Below are positions 8,776 to 20,735 of a DNA stretch of 64,000 nt, piece by piece. Under the pieces are notes generated by a model. It was not told the DNA's origin and made no database searches. It worked only from the letters and a program-made list of their open reading frames with translations. Each line of letters starts with the position of its first letter. The stretch's first letter is position 1. The stretch comes from Deltaproteobacteria bacterium (GTDB lineage: Bacteria; Myxococcota_A; Polyangia; Haliangiales; Haliangiaceae), in assembly GCA_021413675.1 (NCBI GenBank), contig JAIOQA010000275.1, forward strand, positions 1-64,000, given 5' to 3'. The position numbers and the translations under genes were made by a program.

Positions 8776-9306
8776 ATGCGACTCCTCGCGATATCCGGAA
8801 GTCTTCGGGCGCGGTCGTCGAACGGTGAGGTGCTGGCGGCGATCGCCGGGCTCGCGCCCGAGGGCGTGGAGGTCGACACCGTATCGGCGGCGTTCCTCGC
8901 CGCGCTGCCCGCGTTCAACCCCGACGACGACGGCGAGAACGCCACGCCGCCCGAGGCGGTCGCGGTCTGGCGCGACACCGTCGGCGGCGCGGCAGGCTTG
9001 ATCGTCTCGAGCCCCGAGTACGCCCACGGCGTGCCCGGCGCGCTCAAGAACGCGCTCGACTGGCTGGTATCCTCGCCGGTGGTGATCGACAAGCCGGTCG
9101 CGCTGATCAACGCCTCGCCGCGCTCGAAGTTCGCGCACGCGCAGCTGGCGGAGACGCTGCGCACGATGTCGACGCGCGTGATCGAGGCGGCGACGATCGA
9201 GCTCCCGATCTCGCGCGGCCTGGATGCGCGAGCGATCCTCGAGGATCGGAAGCTCGCCGAGCCCCTCGCGGTCGCGCTGCAGGCCCTGATCGACGCCGTG
9301 GCGTGA
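8776..9306 (+). CDS. NADPH-dependent FMN reductase (flavodoxin-like)
   Basis: 176 residues. GSLRARSSN is the phosphate-binding loop of the NADPH:FMN reductase/ChrR/azoreductase family, and SSPEYAHGVPGALKNALDWL is its diagnostic second flavin loop. The cytosolic protein reduces FMN, quinones or azo compounds with NAD(P)H. It is divergent from the DJ-1/aldolase/hydrolase operon across 112 bp, so shared redox-linked control is plausible. There is no Shine-Dalgarno sequence; a TAGGCT box sits 6 nt upstream of ATG. Confidence 0.92.
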   Translation: MRLLAISGSLRARSSNGEVLAAIAGLAPEGVEVDTVSAAFLAALPAFNPDDDGENATPPEAVAVWRDTVGGAAGLIVSSPEYAHGVPGALKNALDWLVSSPVVIDKPVALINASPRSKFAHAQLAETLRTMSTRVIEAATIELPISRGLDARAILEDRKLAEPLAVALQALIDAVA

Positions 9307-9332
9307 ACCGTCGGCGTTGACGTCGTCGTCTA
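9307..9332. other. GTC/GAC-rich tract at a convergent gene junction
   Basis: The short gap between the convergent FMN reductase and AraC genes holds GTTGACGTCGTCGTC, the same GAC/GTC-periodic sequence that fills the convergent junction at 29755-30003. No hairpin terminator was seen here. Confidence 0.4.
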
Positions 9333-10325
9333 TCCCTCGCGCACCTGGCTCGGGGTGCGCCCGGTCCAGCGCTTGAACGCGCGCAGGAACGGCGACAGCT
9401 CGGCGTAGCCGAGCAGGTACGCGATCTCGCCGAGCGGGCGGCGGGCGTCCTTCACGTAGTCGAGCGCGAGCTCGCGGCGCACGTCGTCGACGATCGCCTG
9501 GAATGCGACGCCTTCGTCGGCGAGGCGGCGCTGCAGCGTGCGGCGCGTGAGGCGCAGCGACGTCGCCACGCCCTCGAGCGAGGGCGGGCCGTCGCCGAGC
9601 TGGGCGCGGACCTGCTGGCGCACGATCGCCGCGGTGCGCGCGGCCGGCGCGACGCCCGCGAGCGCGCGATCGGCCTGGGCCTCGAGGATCGACAGGAGCG
9701 GCGGATCCGCCGACGAGATCGGCGCGTCGACCTGAGCCGCGGGCAGGGCCATGCCGTTGGCGCCGGCGCCGAAGCGCACGTGGGTCGTGCCCAGCGCCTG
9801 GCACAGCGCCGCGACGTCGTCGGGCGCCGGGTGCGCGAACCACGCGCGCACCGGCACCATCGGCGCGTGCGAGACCTCGCGGGCGCGGGCCAGGAAGTAG
9901 CTCAGGAAGAACGCGTTGCCGTGGCGCCCGACGCACGCCGGCTCGCCCGGGATGCGCTGCTCGATCACGACCACGCCGTCGCGCTCGTCGAGGGACATCA
10001 CGACCAGCTCGTTGAGCAGCCCGACGTAGCGCACGATGCGCTCGAGCGCGGCGCGGATCGTGGGCGCGCTGCGGCAGGTGTACTCGAGCACGCCGTAGCC
10101 GCCGCGCGGGAAGCGCTCGGCCAGTGCGACGCCGAGCTCGTCGATGCCGGCGAGCTCCGCGGCGCGATCGAGGAGCCCGCGCAGCGCCGCGAGGGGCAGC
10201 ACGACCTCGGCGGCGGTGGCCGCGTCGACGGGCAGCGCGAACTCGGTGGCCAGCGCGGACGCGGCGCGCGCGCCCGCATGCTCGGCCACCACCGCGAGGG
10301 TCGGCGCGACCAGCTGCGAGCGCAT
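9330..10325 (-). CDS. AraC family regulator (OruR/ArgR-like, Arabinose_bd domain)
   Basis: 331 residues. The N-terminal Arabinose_bd-type domain (about 5-190) is the one found in OruR-type regulators. The C-terminal AraC double HTH includes LTRRTLQRRLADEGVAFQAI and IAYLLGYAELSPFLRAFKRW, ending TGRTPSQVR. The start at 10325 is supported by GAGGGGAA about 7 nt upstream. A TTCGGC/TACGAT pair with 17-bp spacing lies about 35-60 nt upstream. The target is unknown; the convergent FMN reductase is a candidate neighbour. Confidence 0.9.
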   Translation of the reverse strand: MRSQLVAPTLAVVAEHAGARAASALATEFALPVDAATAAEVVLPLAALRGLLDRAAELAGIDELGVALAERFPRGGYGVLEYTCRSAPTIRAALERIVRYVGLLNELVVMSLDERDGVVVIEQRIPGEPACVGRHGNAFFLSYFLARAREVSHAPMVPVRAWFAHPAPDDVAALCQALGTTHVRFGAGANGMALPAAQVDAPISSADPPLLSILEAQADRALAGVAPAARTAAIVRQQVRAQLGDGPPSLEGVATSLRLTRRTLQRRLADEGVAFQAIVDDVRRELALDYVKDARRPLGEIAYLLGYAELSPFLRAFKRWTGRTPSQVREG

Positions 10326-10400
10326 GAGCGGTTCCCCTCGCCGAGTCACGCTCAGATCGTACAACACGTCGCCGCGCAGCCGAACCGGCCATCATCGCCG

Positions 10401-10430
10401 TTGTGAGCGGCGCCGCCGCGCGCGTAGCCT
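10401..10430 (+). promoter_or_regulatory. Promoter of conserved hypothetical gene, leaderless type
   Basis: TTGTGA (10401-10406), an 18-bp spacer and TAGCCT (10425-10430), ending 6 nt before the GTG at 10437. Confidence 0.45.
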
Positions 10431-10436
10431 CGTCCG

Positions 10437-11039
10437 GTGAGCGTCGCCGACCTGATCGATCGCCCCGATACGGACATCCACGCCATCGCGCGTCACCTCG
10501 ACGCGCTCGACGCCGCGACCCGCGCGCGCGAGGTGCTCGGCCTCGGCCGCGCGCAGCAGCGCGCGCTCTACGAGAAGGCCGCCGCGTCTCGGCCGATCGA
10601 TCTCGCGTTCTTCGTCGGCGATGCCGGCCCGCGCCGCGAGGTCATCCACGACGGCATGAACACCCTGCCGGTGCCGCCGCCGTTCCGGAAGTTCCAGAAG
10701 CGGTTCTGCAAGAGCGAGGTCGCGACCCGGCTCTACGGCTACAACGAGGGCATCACCCGGCGCGCGATCGGCCCGGGCTACTTCGTCGCGATCCCGACCG
10801 CCGGTCGCCCGGCCTGGGAGGCGCGCGGCGCCGTCGTCGTCGACTACTTCCAGGTGCCCGAGGGCCCGGTCGCCGACGGCTGGCCGCGGGTCGTGCCCAA
10901 CGACTGGCGCCTGTCGCGCTTCGTCTATCACCAGACCCGCGACTTCATGCGCCGCGTGTCGGCGCACGTCTCGGTCGGCGCCGCGTTCAAGGTCGAGAAG
11001 CCGCTGGATCACTACTTCGTGCTCTGCCGGCAGGCCTGA
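10437..11039 (+). CDS. Conserved hypothetical protein
   Basis: 200 residues, cytosolic, no membrane segment or signal. Recognisable blocks are EVIHDGMNTLPV, FQKRFCKSE, LYGYNEGITRRAIGPGYFVA and DWRLSRFVYHQTRDFMRRVS, ending DHYFVLCRQA. This looks like a compact single-domain protein of the kind conserved in myxobacteria without assigned function. The GTG start at 10437 is placed 6 nt after a TAGCCT box. No neighbour suggests a role; it ends 16 nt before the convergent small peptide gene. Confidence 0.75.
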   Translation: MSVADLIDRPDTDIHAIARHLDALDAATRAREVLGLGRAQQRALYEKAAASRPIDLAFFVGDAGPRREVIHDGMNTLPVPPPFRKFQKRFCKSEVATRLYGYNEGITRRAIGPGYFVAIPTAGRPAWEARGAVVVDYFQVPEGPVADGWPRVVPNDWRLSRFVYHQTRDFMRRVSAHVSVGAAFKVEKPLDHYFVLCRQA

Positions 11040-11055
11040 GCGACGCGAGCAGCGA

Positions 11056-11226
11056 CTACTTGGTCGGGACGCCGAGGCACTGCGGCACGCCGGAGCACAC
11101 CGACTCCGAGCAATTCAACGTGTCGGCAGCCCGGCCGCCGTCGACCACTCCGAGCGCGTCCGCGTGCAGCGGCCGGACGGTGACGATTGCGAGGCGGAGC
11201 TTGCGAGCGCGCGCGTTCTTCTTCAT
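11056..11226 (-). CDS. Orphan class I lanthipeptide-like precursor peptide (56 aa)
   Basis: The peptide begins MKKNARARKLRLAIVTVR and ends SGVPQCLGVPTK. The first half fits the leader pattern K-L-x-L-x4-V-R-x-L-x4-L-x-V-x-G-G seen in class I lanthipeptide-type leaders of myxobacteria and Bacteroidota; the second half, after the GG at 30-31, is a 25-residue core with three Cys, three Ser and two Thr. No LanB/LanC, cyclase, protease or exporter is encoded nearby. A GTG at 11244 could add six residues. No Shine-Dalgarno or TANNNT box was seen. An RiPP precursor is inferred from pattern only. Confidence 0.55.
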   Translation of the reverse strand: MKKNARARKLRLAIVTVRPLHADALGVVDGGRAADTLNCSESVCSGVPQCLGVPTK

Positions 11227-11297
11227 GCGTGGTGAGCACTGCACGCCCGATGCCGCCGCCGGGCTTCACACATCTCCCGTGGTTGGAGCGGGGCGGC

Positions 11298-11342
11298 GGA
11301 CCAGGTCCACGTGCGCCCATGGACCTGGGCCCACCCTGGTCC
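11298..11342 (-). terminator. Two mutually exclusive hairpins after the ABC importer operon
   Basis: CCAGGTCCA (11301-11309) pairs with TGGACCTGG (11320-11328). Alternatively GGACCAGG (11298-11305) pairs with CCTGGTCC (11335-11342). The arms overlap, so only one can form. The site lies 58-104 nt past the malG-like stop and upstream of the small peptide gene, so it may terminate the operon or attenuate read-through into the peptide. Confidence 0.45.
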
Positions 11343-11399
11343 ATCCCGAGGGCGCGTCATTCGATGCGGCCGGCGCGGCAGCCGCCGCCGCCGCCGCGC

Positions 11400-12248
11400 T
11401 CAGCCCTTGACGCTGCCGGCGGTGAGCCCGCCGACGAGGAACTTCTGCAGCACGTAGAAGAGCGCCATCACCGGCAGGCTGGTGACGATCGCGCCGGCGG
11501 CGAAGAAGCCCCAGTCGGAGCTGTACTGGCCGACGGACGACTGGATGAGCACGGGCAGCGTGTAGCGCGAGTCGTCGGTGAGGAACGTCGACGCCATGAT
11601 GAACTCGTTCCACGCGGTCATGAACGAGAACAGCGCGGTGACCGCGATGCCCGGGCGCGCGAGCGGCAGCATGACGCGCCAGAAGGTCTGCCACGCGCCG
11701 GCGCCGTCCATGCGCGCGGCCTCCTCGAGCTCGCGCGGCAGCGAGTCGAAGTAGCCCTTGAGCGTCCACACGCAGAACGGGATCGCGGTGGTCGCGTAGA
11801 CCAGCACCAGGCCGACCATCGAGTTGAGCAGCCCCAGCCGATCGAGCAGCACGTACAGCGGCATGATGAGCAAGGTCGCCGGGAACATCTGCACGACCAG
11901 GAACGTGATGAGCCCGGCCTTATGCCCCGGGAACCGCATGCGCGACAGCGCGTAGGCCGCGGTGCAGGACAGGGACACGCCGACGATCGTCGTCAGGATC
12001 GCGGCGACCAGCGAGTTCCACGCGTGGTGGAGGAACAACAGCTCGCCGTGACCGCCGCGCGCGCCGAACAGGTCGGCGAAGTGCTCGGTCGTGAGCGTCG
12101 TCGGGATCGGCGAGGCGGACAGCGCGAACTGCCGGCCGGGCTCGAACGCCTTCTTGACGACGAGCAGCACCGGGTAGAGGACGACCGCGGCCGCCACCAC
12201 CAGCGCGGCGTAGGTCAGGAGCTGCAGGTAGAGGCGCGGGCGCTTCAC
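11400..12248 (-). CDS. Maltose-type ABC transporter permease (MalG-like)
   Basis: 282 residues with about six membrane helices, starting GTG (MKRPRLYLQLLTYAALVVAA). The EAA loop that contacts the ATPase is present as ELEEAARMDGAGAWQTFWR, with the following MLPLARPGIAVTALF. Proteins of this type form the second half of a carbohydrate uptake channel in the inner membrane. It is the fourth gene of the operon; its GTG overlaps the stop of the MalF-like gene by 4 nt. Confidence 0.9.
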   Translation of the reverse strand: MKRPRLYLQLLTYAALVVAAAVVLYPVLLVVKKAFEPGRQFALSASPIPTTLTTEHFADLFGARGGHGELLFLHHAWNSLVAAILTTIVGVSLSCTAAYALSRMRFPGHKAGLITFLVVQMFPATLLIMPLYVLLDRLGLLNSMVGLVLVYATTAIPFCVWTLKGYFDSLPRELEEAARMDGAGAWQTFWRVMLPLARPGIAVTALFSFMTAWNEFIMASTFLTDDSRYTLPVLIQSSVGQYSSDWGFFAAGAIVTSLPVMALFYVLQKFLVGGLTAGSVKG

Positions 12249-13825
12249 GACTTGTCCTCGCGTCGGCCGATGCGCGAGCCGAAGACGGTCCACAGCAAGA
12301 GGACCAGGAAGATGATCGCGCCGTAGGCCGCCGCCATGCCGTAGCGCTCGCCGCGCTCGAACGCCCAGCGGTAGGCGTCGGTCACGAGGATGTCGGTCGA
12401 CCCGCCCGGCTTGCCCGCCGAGACCAGGTAGATGACGTTGAACATGTTGAAGGTCCAGATCGATCCGAGCACCACCGCCGGGCCGAGCGCCGGCTTCAAG
12501 TGGGGCAGGGTGATGTGGATGAAGCGCTGCCAGGGCGTGGCACCGTCGACGACCGCGGCCTCGTAGAAGTCGCGCGGCACCGACTCGAGCGCGCCGATCG
12601 CGACCACCATCATGAACGGGAAGCCGAGCCACGTGTTGGTGACGACGTTGGCCGAGAACGCGGTGGCCCACGACGAGAACCACGACACGCCATCGAGGCC
12701 GGCGGCGTGCAAGAGCGCGTTGATCGCGCCGTACTCGCCCTGGAACATGCCCTTCCAGATCAGCGCGGTGATGTAGTTCGGGATGGCCCACGGCAGGATG
12801 AGCAGCATCCGCCACACGCCCTTGCCGGGCAGCCACGCCTGGCGGAGCAGCATCGCCAGCGCGACGCCGATCGTGACGTGGAGGAAGACGTTGGCCGCGG
12901 TCCACACCACGGTCACGCCGAGGATGAACCAGAAGTTGAGCGGGTCGTCGAAGGCGCGGCCGCCGCCCGACAGGATCTCGCCGAAGTTCGAGAGCCCGAC
13001 GAACGACCACTGGCCGTGCTGGTGATCGAAGAACCCGAGCACCAGCCCGACGCAGAACGGGGTCGCGACCAGCACGAACATCGCGAGCGACGCCGGCGCG
13101 AGGAACGCGATCGCGACGCGATGGGTGCGGAAGCCGGCGAACGCGCGGGCCAGCGTGCCGCGGCCGCTGGCGATCGTGACCGCGAGCGACGCGCACACGA
13201 TCGAGATCGTCGCGCCCATGCCGCCCCAGCCGTTGGCGGGGATCGCGAGCAGCGCGCCGCCGATCGCGAGGCCGAGCGGCCGGGCCGCGCCGCCGATGAG
13301 CGCGCCCGCGGCGGCGATGACCGCGCCCAGCCCGAGCGCGCCCAGGATGATGAGCCACGGCATGCCCTCGGGCGACTCGGGCGCGATGACCGCGACCGCG
13401 ACGCCGCCGGTCCCGGGGCGCGCGGCGATCGCGTGGCCCGAGCCGTCGCTGGCCAGCTCGACGAACGGGCCGCGCGCGTCGTAGCGCTCGGCGGCGTCGT
13501 AGAGCAGCTTGTCGACCGCCGGCGCGCTGGGCCCGCCGAGCGGCCGCGTGCCGGTCGGCCCGGTCACCGTGCGCGGGTGGAGGAACGGGTGGGTCGCCGA
13601 CGGGTGCGGCGCGCCGACGATGCCCGCGGCCTCGGCCTCGGCGATCGGCGGGCGGCCGAGCGCGATCTCGGCGGCCGCGCGATCCGCGAGCTCGAGCTGG
13701 CGGGCGCGCAGCGCGTGGTTGCGGTGGCCCACGAACACCGCGAGCGCGACGACCAGCGCGAACAGCGAGGCGACGGTCCAGTCGCGCAGCTGCGCGCCGG
13801 TGTGGGGCGGGGTCGCGCGGGTCAC
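12245..13825 (-). CDS. Maltose-type ABC transporter permease (MalF-like) with extended N-terminus
   Basis: 526 residues, about 230 longer than typical CUT1 permeases. The C-terminal half is the standard permease (LAPASLAMFVLVATPF through FGSRIGRRE) with the EAA loop VPRDFYEAAVVDGATPWQRF. The N-terminal 230 residues add one helix (ASLFALVVALAVFVG), a soluble stretch of about 110 residues and several more hydrophobic segments rich in Ala/Gly. The extra part may play a role like the MalF P2 domain in receiving the binding protein, but no homology was visible. GTG starts and GTGA overlaps occur on both sides. Confidence 0.88.
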   Translation of the reverse strand: MTRATPPHTGAQLRDWTVASLFALVVALAVFVGHRNHALRARQLELADRAAAEIALGRPPIAEAEAAGIVGAPHPSATHPFLHPRTVTGPTGTRPLGGPSAPAVDKLLYDAAERYDARGPFVELASDGSGHAIAARPGTGGVAVAVIAPESPEGMPWLIILGALGLGAVIAAAGALIGGAARPLGLAIGGALLAIPANGWGGMGATISIVCASLAVTIASGRGTLARAFAGFRTHRVAIAFLAPASLAMFVLVATPFCVGLVLGFFDHQHGQWSFVGLSNFGEILSGGGRAFDDPLNFWFILGVTVVWTAANVFLHVTIGVALAMLLRQAWLPGKGVWRMLLILPWAIPNYITALIWKGMFQGEYGAINALLHAAGLDGVSWFSSWATAFSANVVTNTWLGFPFMMVVAIGALESVPRDFYEAAVVDGATPWQRFIHITLPHLKPALGPAVVLGSIWTFNMFNVIYLVSAGKPGGSTDILVTDAYRWAFERGERYGMAAAYGAIIFLVLLLWTVFGSRIGRREDKS

Positions 13826-15063
13826 CGGGCACCGTCCGGCGTCTGCGCGTAGCGGCGCAGCTCGCTCTCGAGATCGTAGAGCGCATCCGCGGGCGCGGTG
13901 TCACTGGTCTGGACCTTCGCGAGCGCGCTGGCGTACGGCGTCCACACCGTGCGCATCGCCGGCGTCGCCGGGATCGGGATCGCGTGGGCGAGCTGGGCGC
14001 GGAAGCCGCGCTGCACCGGATCGGCGGCCAGCGTCGCGTCGTCGTAGGCGTGGACGTTGGCGACGATCTGGTGGGCGCGGGTCGCGCGCAGCACCGCGGC
14101 GTGGTCGCTGGCCAAGAACTGCATCACCGCGAACGCGCCCTGCTTGTCGTGCGCGCGCGCCGACATGAGCACGCCCTCGGCGGACAGGAACGGCGACGCC
14201 GGCCGGCCGGTCTCGCTGACGATCGGCAGGGTCGTCACCGCCCACGGCACGCCCGGCGCGATGTCGCCGACGAACCACGGGCCCTGGATCGCCATGTCGA
14301 TCTTGCCCTCGTTGAACAGCGTGCCGACCAGCGGGCCGGTCGACTCGGCCGGGATGACGCCGCTGGTGATGAGCTTCTTGGAGAACGCGAGCGCCGCGGC
14401 GGCCTCGGCGGTCGCGACCTTCACCGCGCCGTGCTCGTCGAGGACGCTGCCGCCGAAGCCCGACAGCCACGGCGCGTGGCCGTAGAGATCGGCGCTGACG
14501 TAGGCGAGGGGATACGCGCCCCGCGCGCGCGACGCGGGGACCATCGCGAACAGCTCGTCGGTGGTGCGCGGCGGCGCGGTCACGCGATCGGTCCGGTAGA
14601 ACAGGGCGAGGCACTTCACCGCGAGCGGCAGGCCCCAGAGCTCGCCGTCGTAGACCATCGCGGACAGCGCCGCGGGCTGGAAGCGATCGGCGGTGGGGTC
14701 GTCGACCCAGAACGCGATCGGCTCGATGACGCCGGCCGCCGCCCAGTCACCGATGCGATCGTGCGAGTAGACGAACAGATCGGGGCCGTTGCCGTTGGGC
14801 ACCGCGCTCGTGATCTTGTCGGCGAACGCGTCGTAGGGCACCGCGACCAGGGTCAGCGGCGCGTCGGGGTGGGCGCTGTTCCACTCGGCGGCGAGGGTCT
14901 CGAGGGCCTCGCGCTCGGCGCCGCTGTACGCGTGCCACAGCACGATGCCGTCCGGGGAGGAGCCGCAGCCGATCAGGCCGAGCACGATCGCGAGGACCGC
15001 GATCAGCCGCGCGAGCCAGCGCCCGCCTGCGGCGGAGGTGCCGATGGCGGGCGCGCGGATCAC
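13822..15063 (-). CDS. Carbohydrate ABC transporter substrate-binding lipoprotein (MalE-like, family 1)
   Basis: 413 residues. Signal LIAVLAIVLGLIGC gives a lipobox Cys near 33. The mature part has family-1 SBP landmarks: IVLWHAYSGAEREALETLAA, PYDAFADKITSAVPNGNGPD, LYGHAPWLSGFGGSVLDE and FNEGKIDMAIQGPWFVGDI. It captures a sugar or oligosaccharide in the periplasm and hands it to MalF/MalG. The GTG start overlaps the malK-like stop by 4 nt, so it is the second gene of the operon. Confidence 0.92.
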   Translation of the reverse strand: MIRAPAIGTSAAGGRWLARLIAVLAIVLGLIGCGSSPDGIVLWHAYSGAEREALETLAAEWNSAHPDAPLTLVAVPYDAFADKITSAVPNGNGPDLFVYSHDRIGDWAAAGVIEPIAFWVDDPTADRFQPAALSAMVYDGELWGLPLAVKCLALFYRTDRVTAPPRTTDELFAMVPASRARGAYPLAYVSADLYGHAPWLSGFGGSVLDEHGAVKVATAEAAAALAFSKKLITSGVIPAESTGPLVGTLFNEGKIDMAIQGPWFVGDIAPGVPWAVTTLPIVSETGRPASPFLSAEGVLMSARAHDKQGAFAVMQFLASDHAAVLRATRAHQIVANVHAYDDATLAADPVQRGFRAQLAHAIPIPATPAMRTVWTPYASALAKVQTSDTAPADALYDLESELRRYAQTPDGAR

Positions 15064-16133
15064 AGCCGGGCCTCGCTGCGCGCGTCGAAGAGATGGACCG
15101 CGCGCGGATCGAGATAGACCATCACCTGATCGCCGGGGCGGGCGTCGGCCTTGGCATCGGCGCGCACGGTCAGCTCGCCGGCCGCGGACGCGACGTGGAG
15201 CACGACCTCGGCGCCCAGCACCTCGCGCAGGTTGACCTCGCCGGCGACCGGCACGCCCGCGCCCGACAGCGCGACGCCCTCGGGCCGGATGCCGATGATG
15301 ACGTCCTTGTTCATCGCCGACGTGGTCGACGACGGCAGCGCGAACCCGGCGCCGCGCAGCGTGCGCTGGCCGCCCTCGTCGGCGACCTCGGCGCGCAGGA
15401 AGTTCATCGCCGGCGTGCCGAAGAACCCGGCGACGAACCGGTTGGCGGGCGCGTCGTAGATGTCGAGCGGCGTGCCGACCTGCTGGAGCAGGCCGTCCTT
15501 CAGCACGACGATCTGATCGGCGAGCGTCATCGCCTCGACCTGATCGTGGGTGACGTAGAGCGAGGTCGTGCGCGACGCGCGGTGGATGCGCGCGATCTCG
15601 CGCCGCATGTCGCCGCGCAGCTTGGCGTCGAGGTTCGACAGCGGCTCGTCGAACAGGAACACCTTGGGCTGGCGCACGACCGCGCGGCCGATCGCCACGC
15701 GCTGGCGCTGCCCGCCGGACAGCGCCTTGGGCCGTCGCGCCAGGTACTCGTGGATGCCGAGCGACCGCGCGACGTCCTCGACCCGCTGGATGATCTCGGC
15801 CTCGGGCAGCTTGCGGATGCGCAGCGCGAACGCGAGGTTCTCGAACACCGTCATGTGCGGGTAGAGCGCGTAGCTCTGGAACACCATCGCGATGTCGCGC
15901 AGCGCCGGGGGCGTCTGGGTGACGTCGCGGCCGTCGACCAGGACCTGCCCGGTGGATGGATCCTCGAGCCCGGCGACGATCCGCAGGGTCGTGGACTTGC
16001 CGCAGCCCGAGGGTCCCACCAGGACCACCATCTGACCGGGCGCGATCGCCAGATCGAGCGCCGCGAGCGCGGCGCGGCCGGCCTTGTCGCCGTCGTATCG
16101 CTTGCTGATGCCGACCAGTCGTACCTCACACAT
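15060..16133 (-). CDS. ABC transporter ATPase, MalK/UgpC type
   Basis: 357 residues. Walker A GPSGCGKST near 40, Q-loop MVFQSYALYPHMTV, signature LSGGQRQRVAIGRA near 137, Walker B VFLFDEPLSNLDAKLR, and a C-terminal OB/TOBE regulatory domain (IIGIRPEGVALSG onward). This is the energising subunit of the sugar importer and the first gene of the operon. ATG 16133 is used; ATG 16145 in frame would add four residues. Tandem LacI-type palindromes lie 93-117 bp upstream. Confidence 0.93.
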   Translation of the reverse strand: MCEVRLVGISKRYDGDKAGRAALAALDLAIAPGQMVVLVGPSGCGKSTTLRIVAGLEDPSTGQVLVDGRDVTQTPPALRDIAMVFQSYALYPHMTVFENLAFALRIRKLPEAEIIQRVEDVARSLGIHEYLARRPKALSGGQRQRVAIGRAVVRQPKVFLFDEPLSNLDAKLRGDMRREIARIHRASRTTSLYVTHDQVEAMTLADQIVVLKDGLLQQVGTPLDIYDAPANRFVAGFFGTPAMNFLRAEVADEGGQRTLRGAGFALPSSTTSAMNKDVIIGIRPEGVALSGAGVPVAGEVNLREVLGAEVVLHVASAAGELTVRADAKADARPGDQVMVYLDPRAVHLFDARSEARL

Positions 16134-16225
16134 GACCGGCAGCATGAGCAACGCTCTTGCCAGCGTGAATCCGGCCCAACTCCGCGAGATCGCATGGACG
16201 CGATCCCTGACGCTGCGTCGGCCCT

Positions 16226-16250
16226 CGCAACGTCGTTGCGTTGCGCAACG
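16226..16250. promoter_or_regulatory. Tandem LacI-type operator-like palindromes upstream of malK-like gene
   Basis: CGCAACGTCGTTGCG (16226-16240; 7-bp arms around one base) overlaps CGTTGCGCAACG (16239-16250; perfect). The TTGCGCAA core and the central CG are characteristic of LacI-family operators of sugar uptake operons. They lie in the 198-bp divergent gap between malK and the sigma54-activator gene. Confidence 0.55.
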
Positions 16251-16331
16251 AGCGCCGGGCGATCGCGGGCGGGGCCGGGTTGGGGCGGCGTGCGCTTTAC
16301 CGCGCGCCGACAACCGGGCAAGCATCGCGCC

Positions 16332-17666
<1,335 letters not shown>

Positions 17667-17673
17667 CCGAGCG

Positions 17674-20544
<2,871 letters not shown>

Positions 20545-20549
20545 GGCGC

Positions 20550-20555
20550 ATCATA
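20550..20555 (-). promoter_or_regulatory. TATGAT -10 box of kinase-TPR gene, leaderless type
   Basis: On the minus strand TATGAT ends 5 nt before the GTG at 20544. No convincing -35 was seen. Confidence 0.45.
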
Positions 20556-20735
20556 CGTGTGTGCATGAGCACGTGGCATGCCCACCTGCATCCGTGCGCA
20601 AGTGCGCGTCACGCGCGGATCCGAGGTCGGCTCGGCGCGAGTTGCGCACCGCCCGGTCCGCGCGCGTGCCCGAGTTGCGCCCGCCGATCCGTACCCCGGC
20701 TTGCGTGGTTGCCACGGAGTACGCTACAGGGAGCC

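Noticed and set aside
20545-20735. Small gene in the divergent gap between kinase-TPR and PLD-like genes
   Set aside because: Open frames read into the neighbours or into antisense; the gap is better explained by two divergent promoters.
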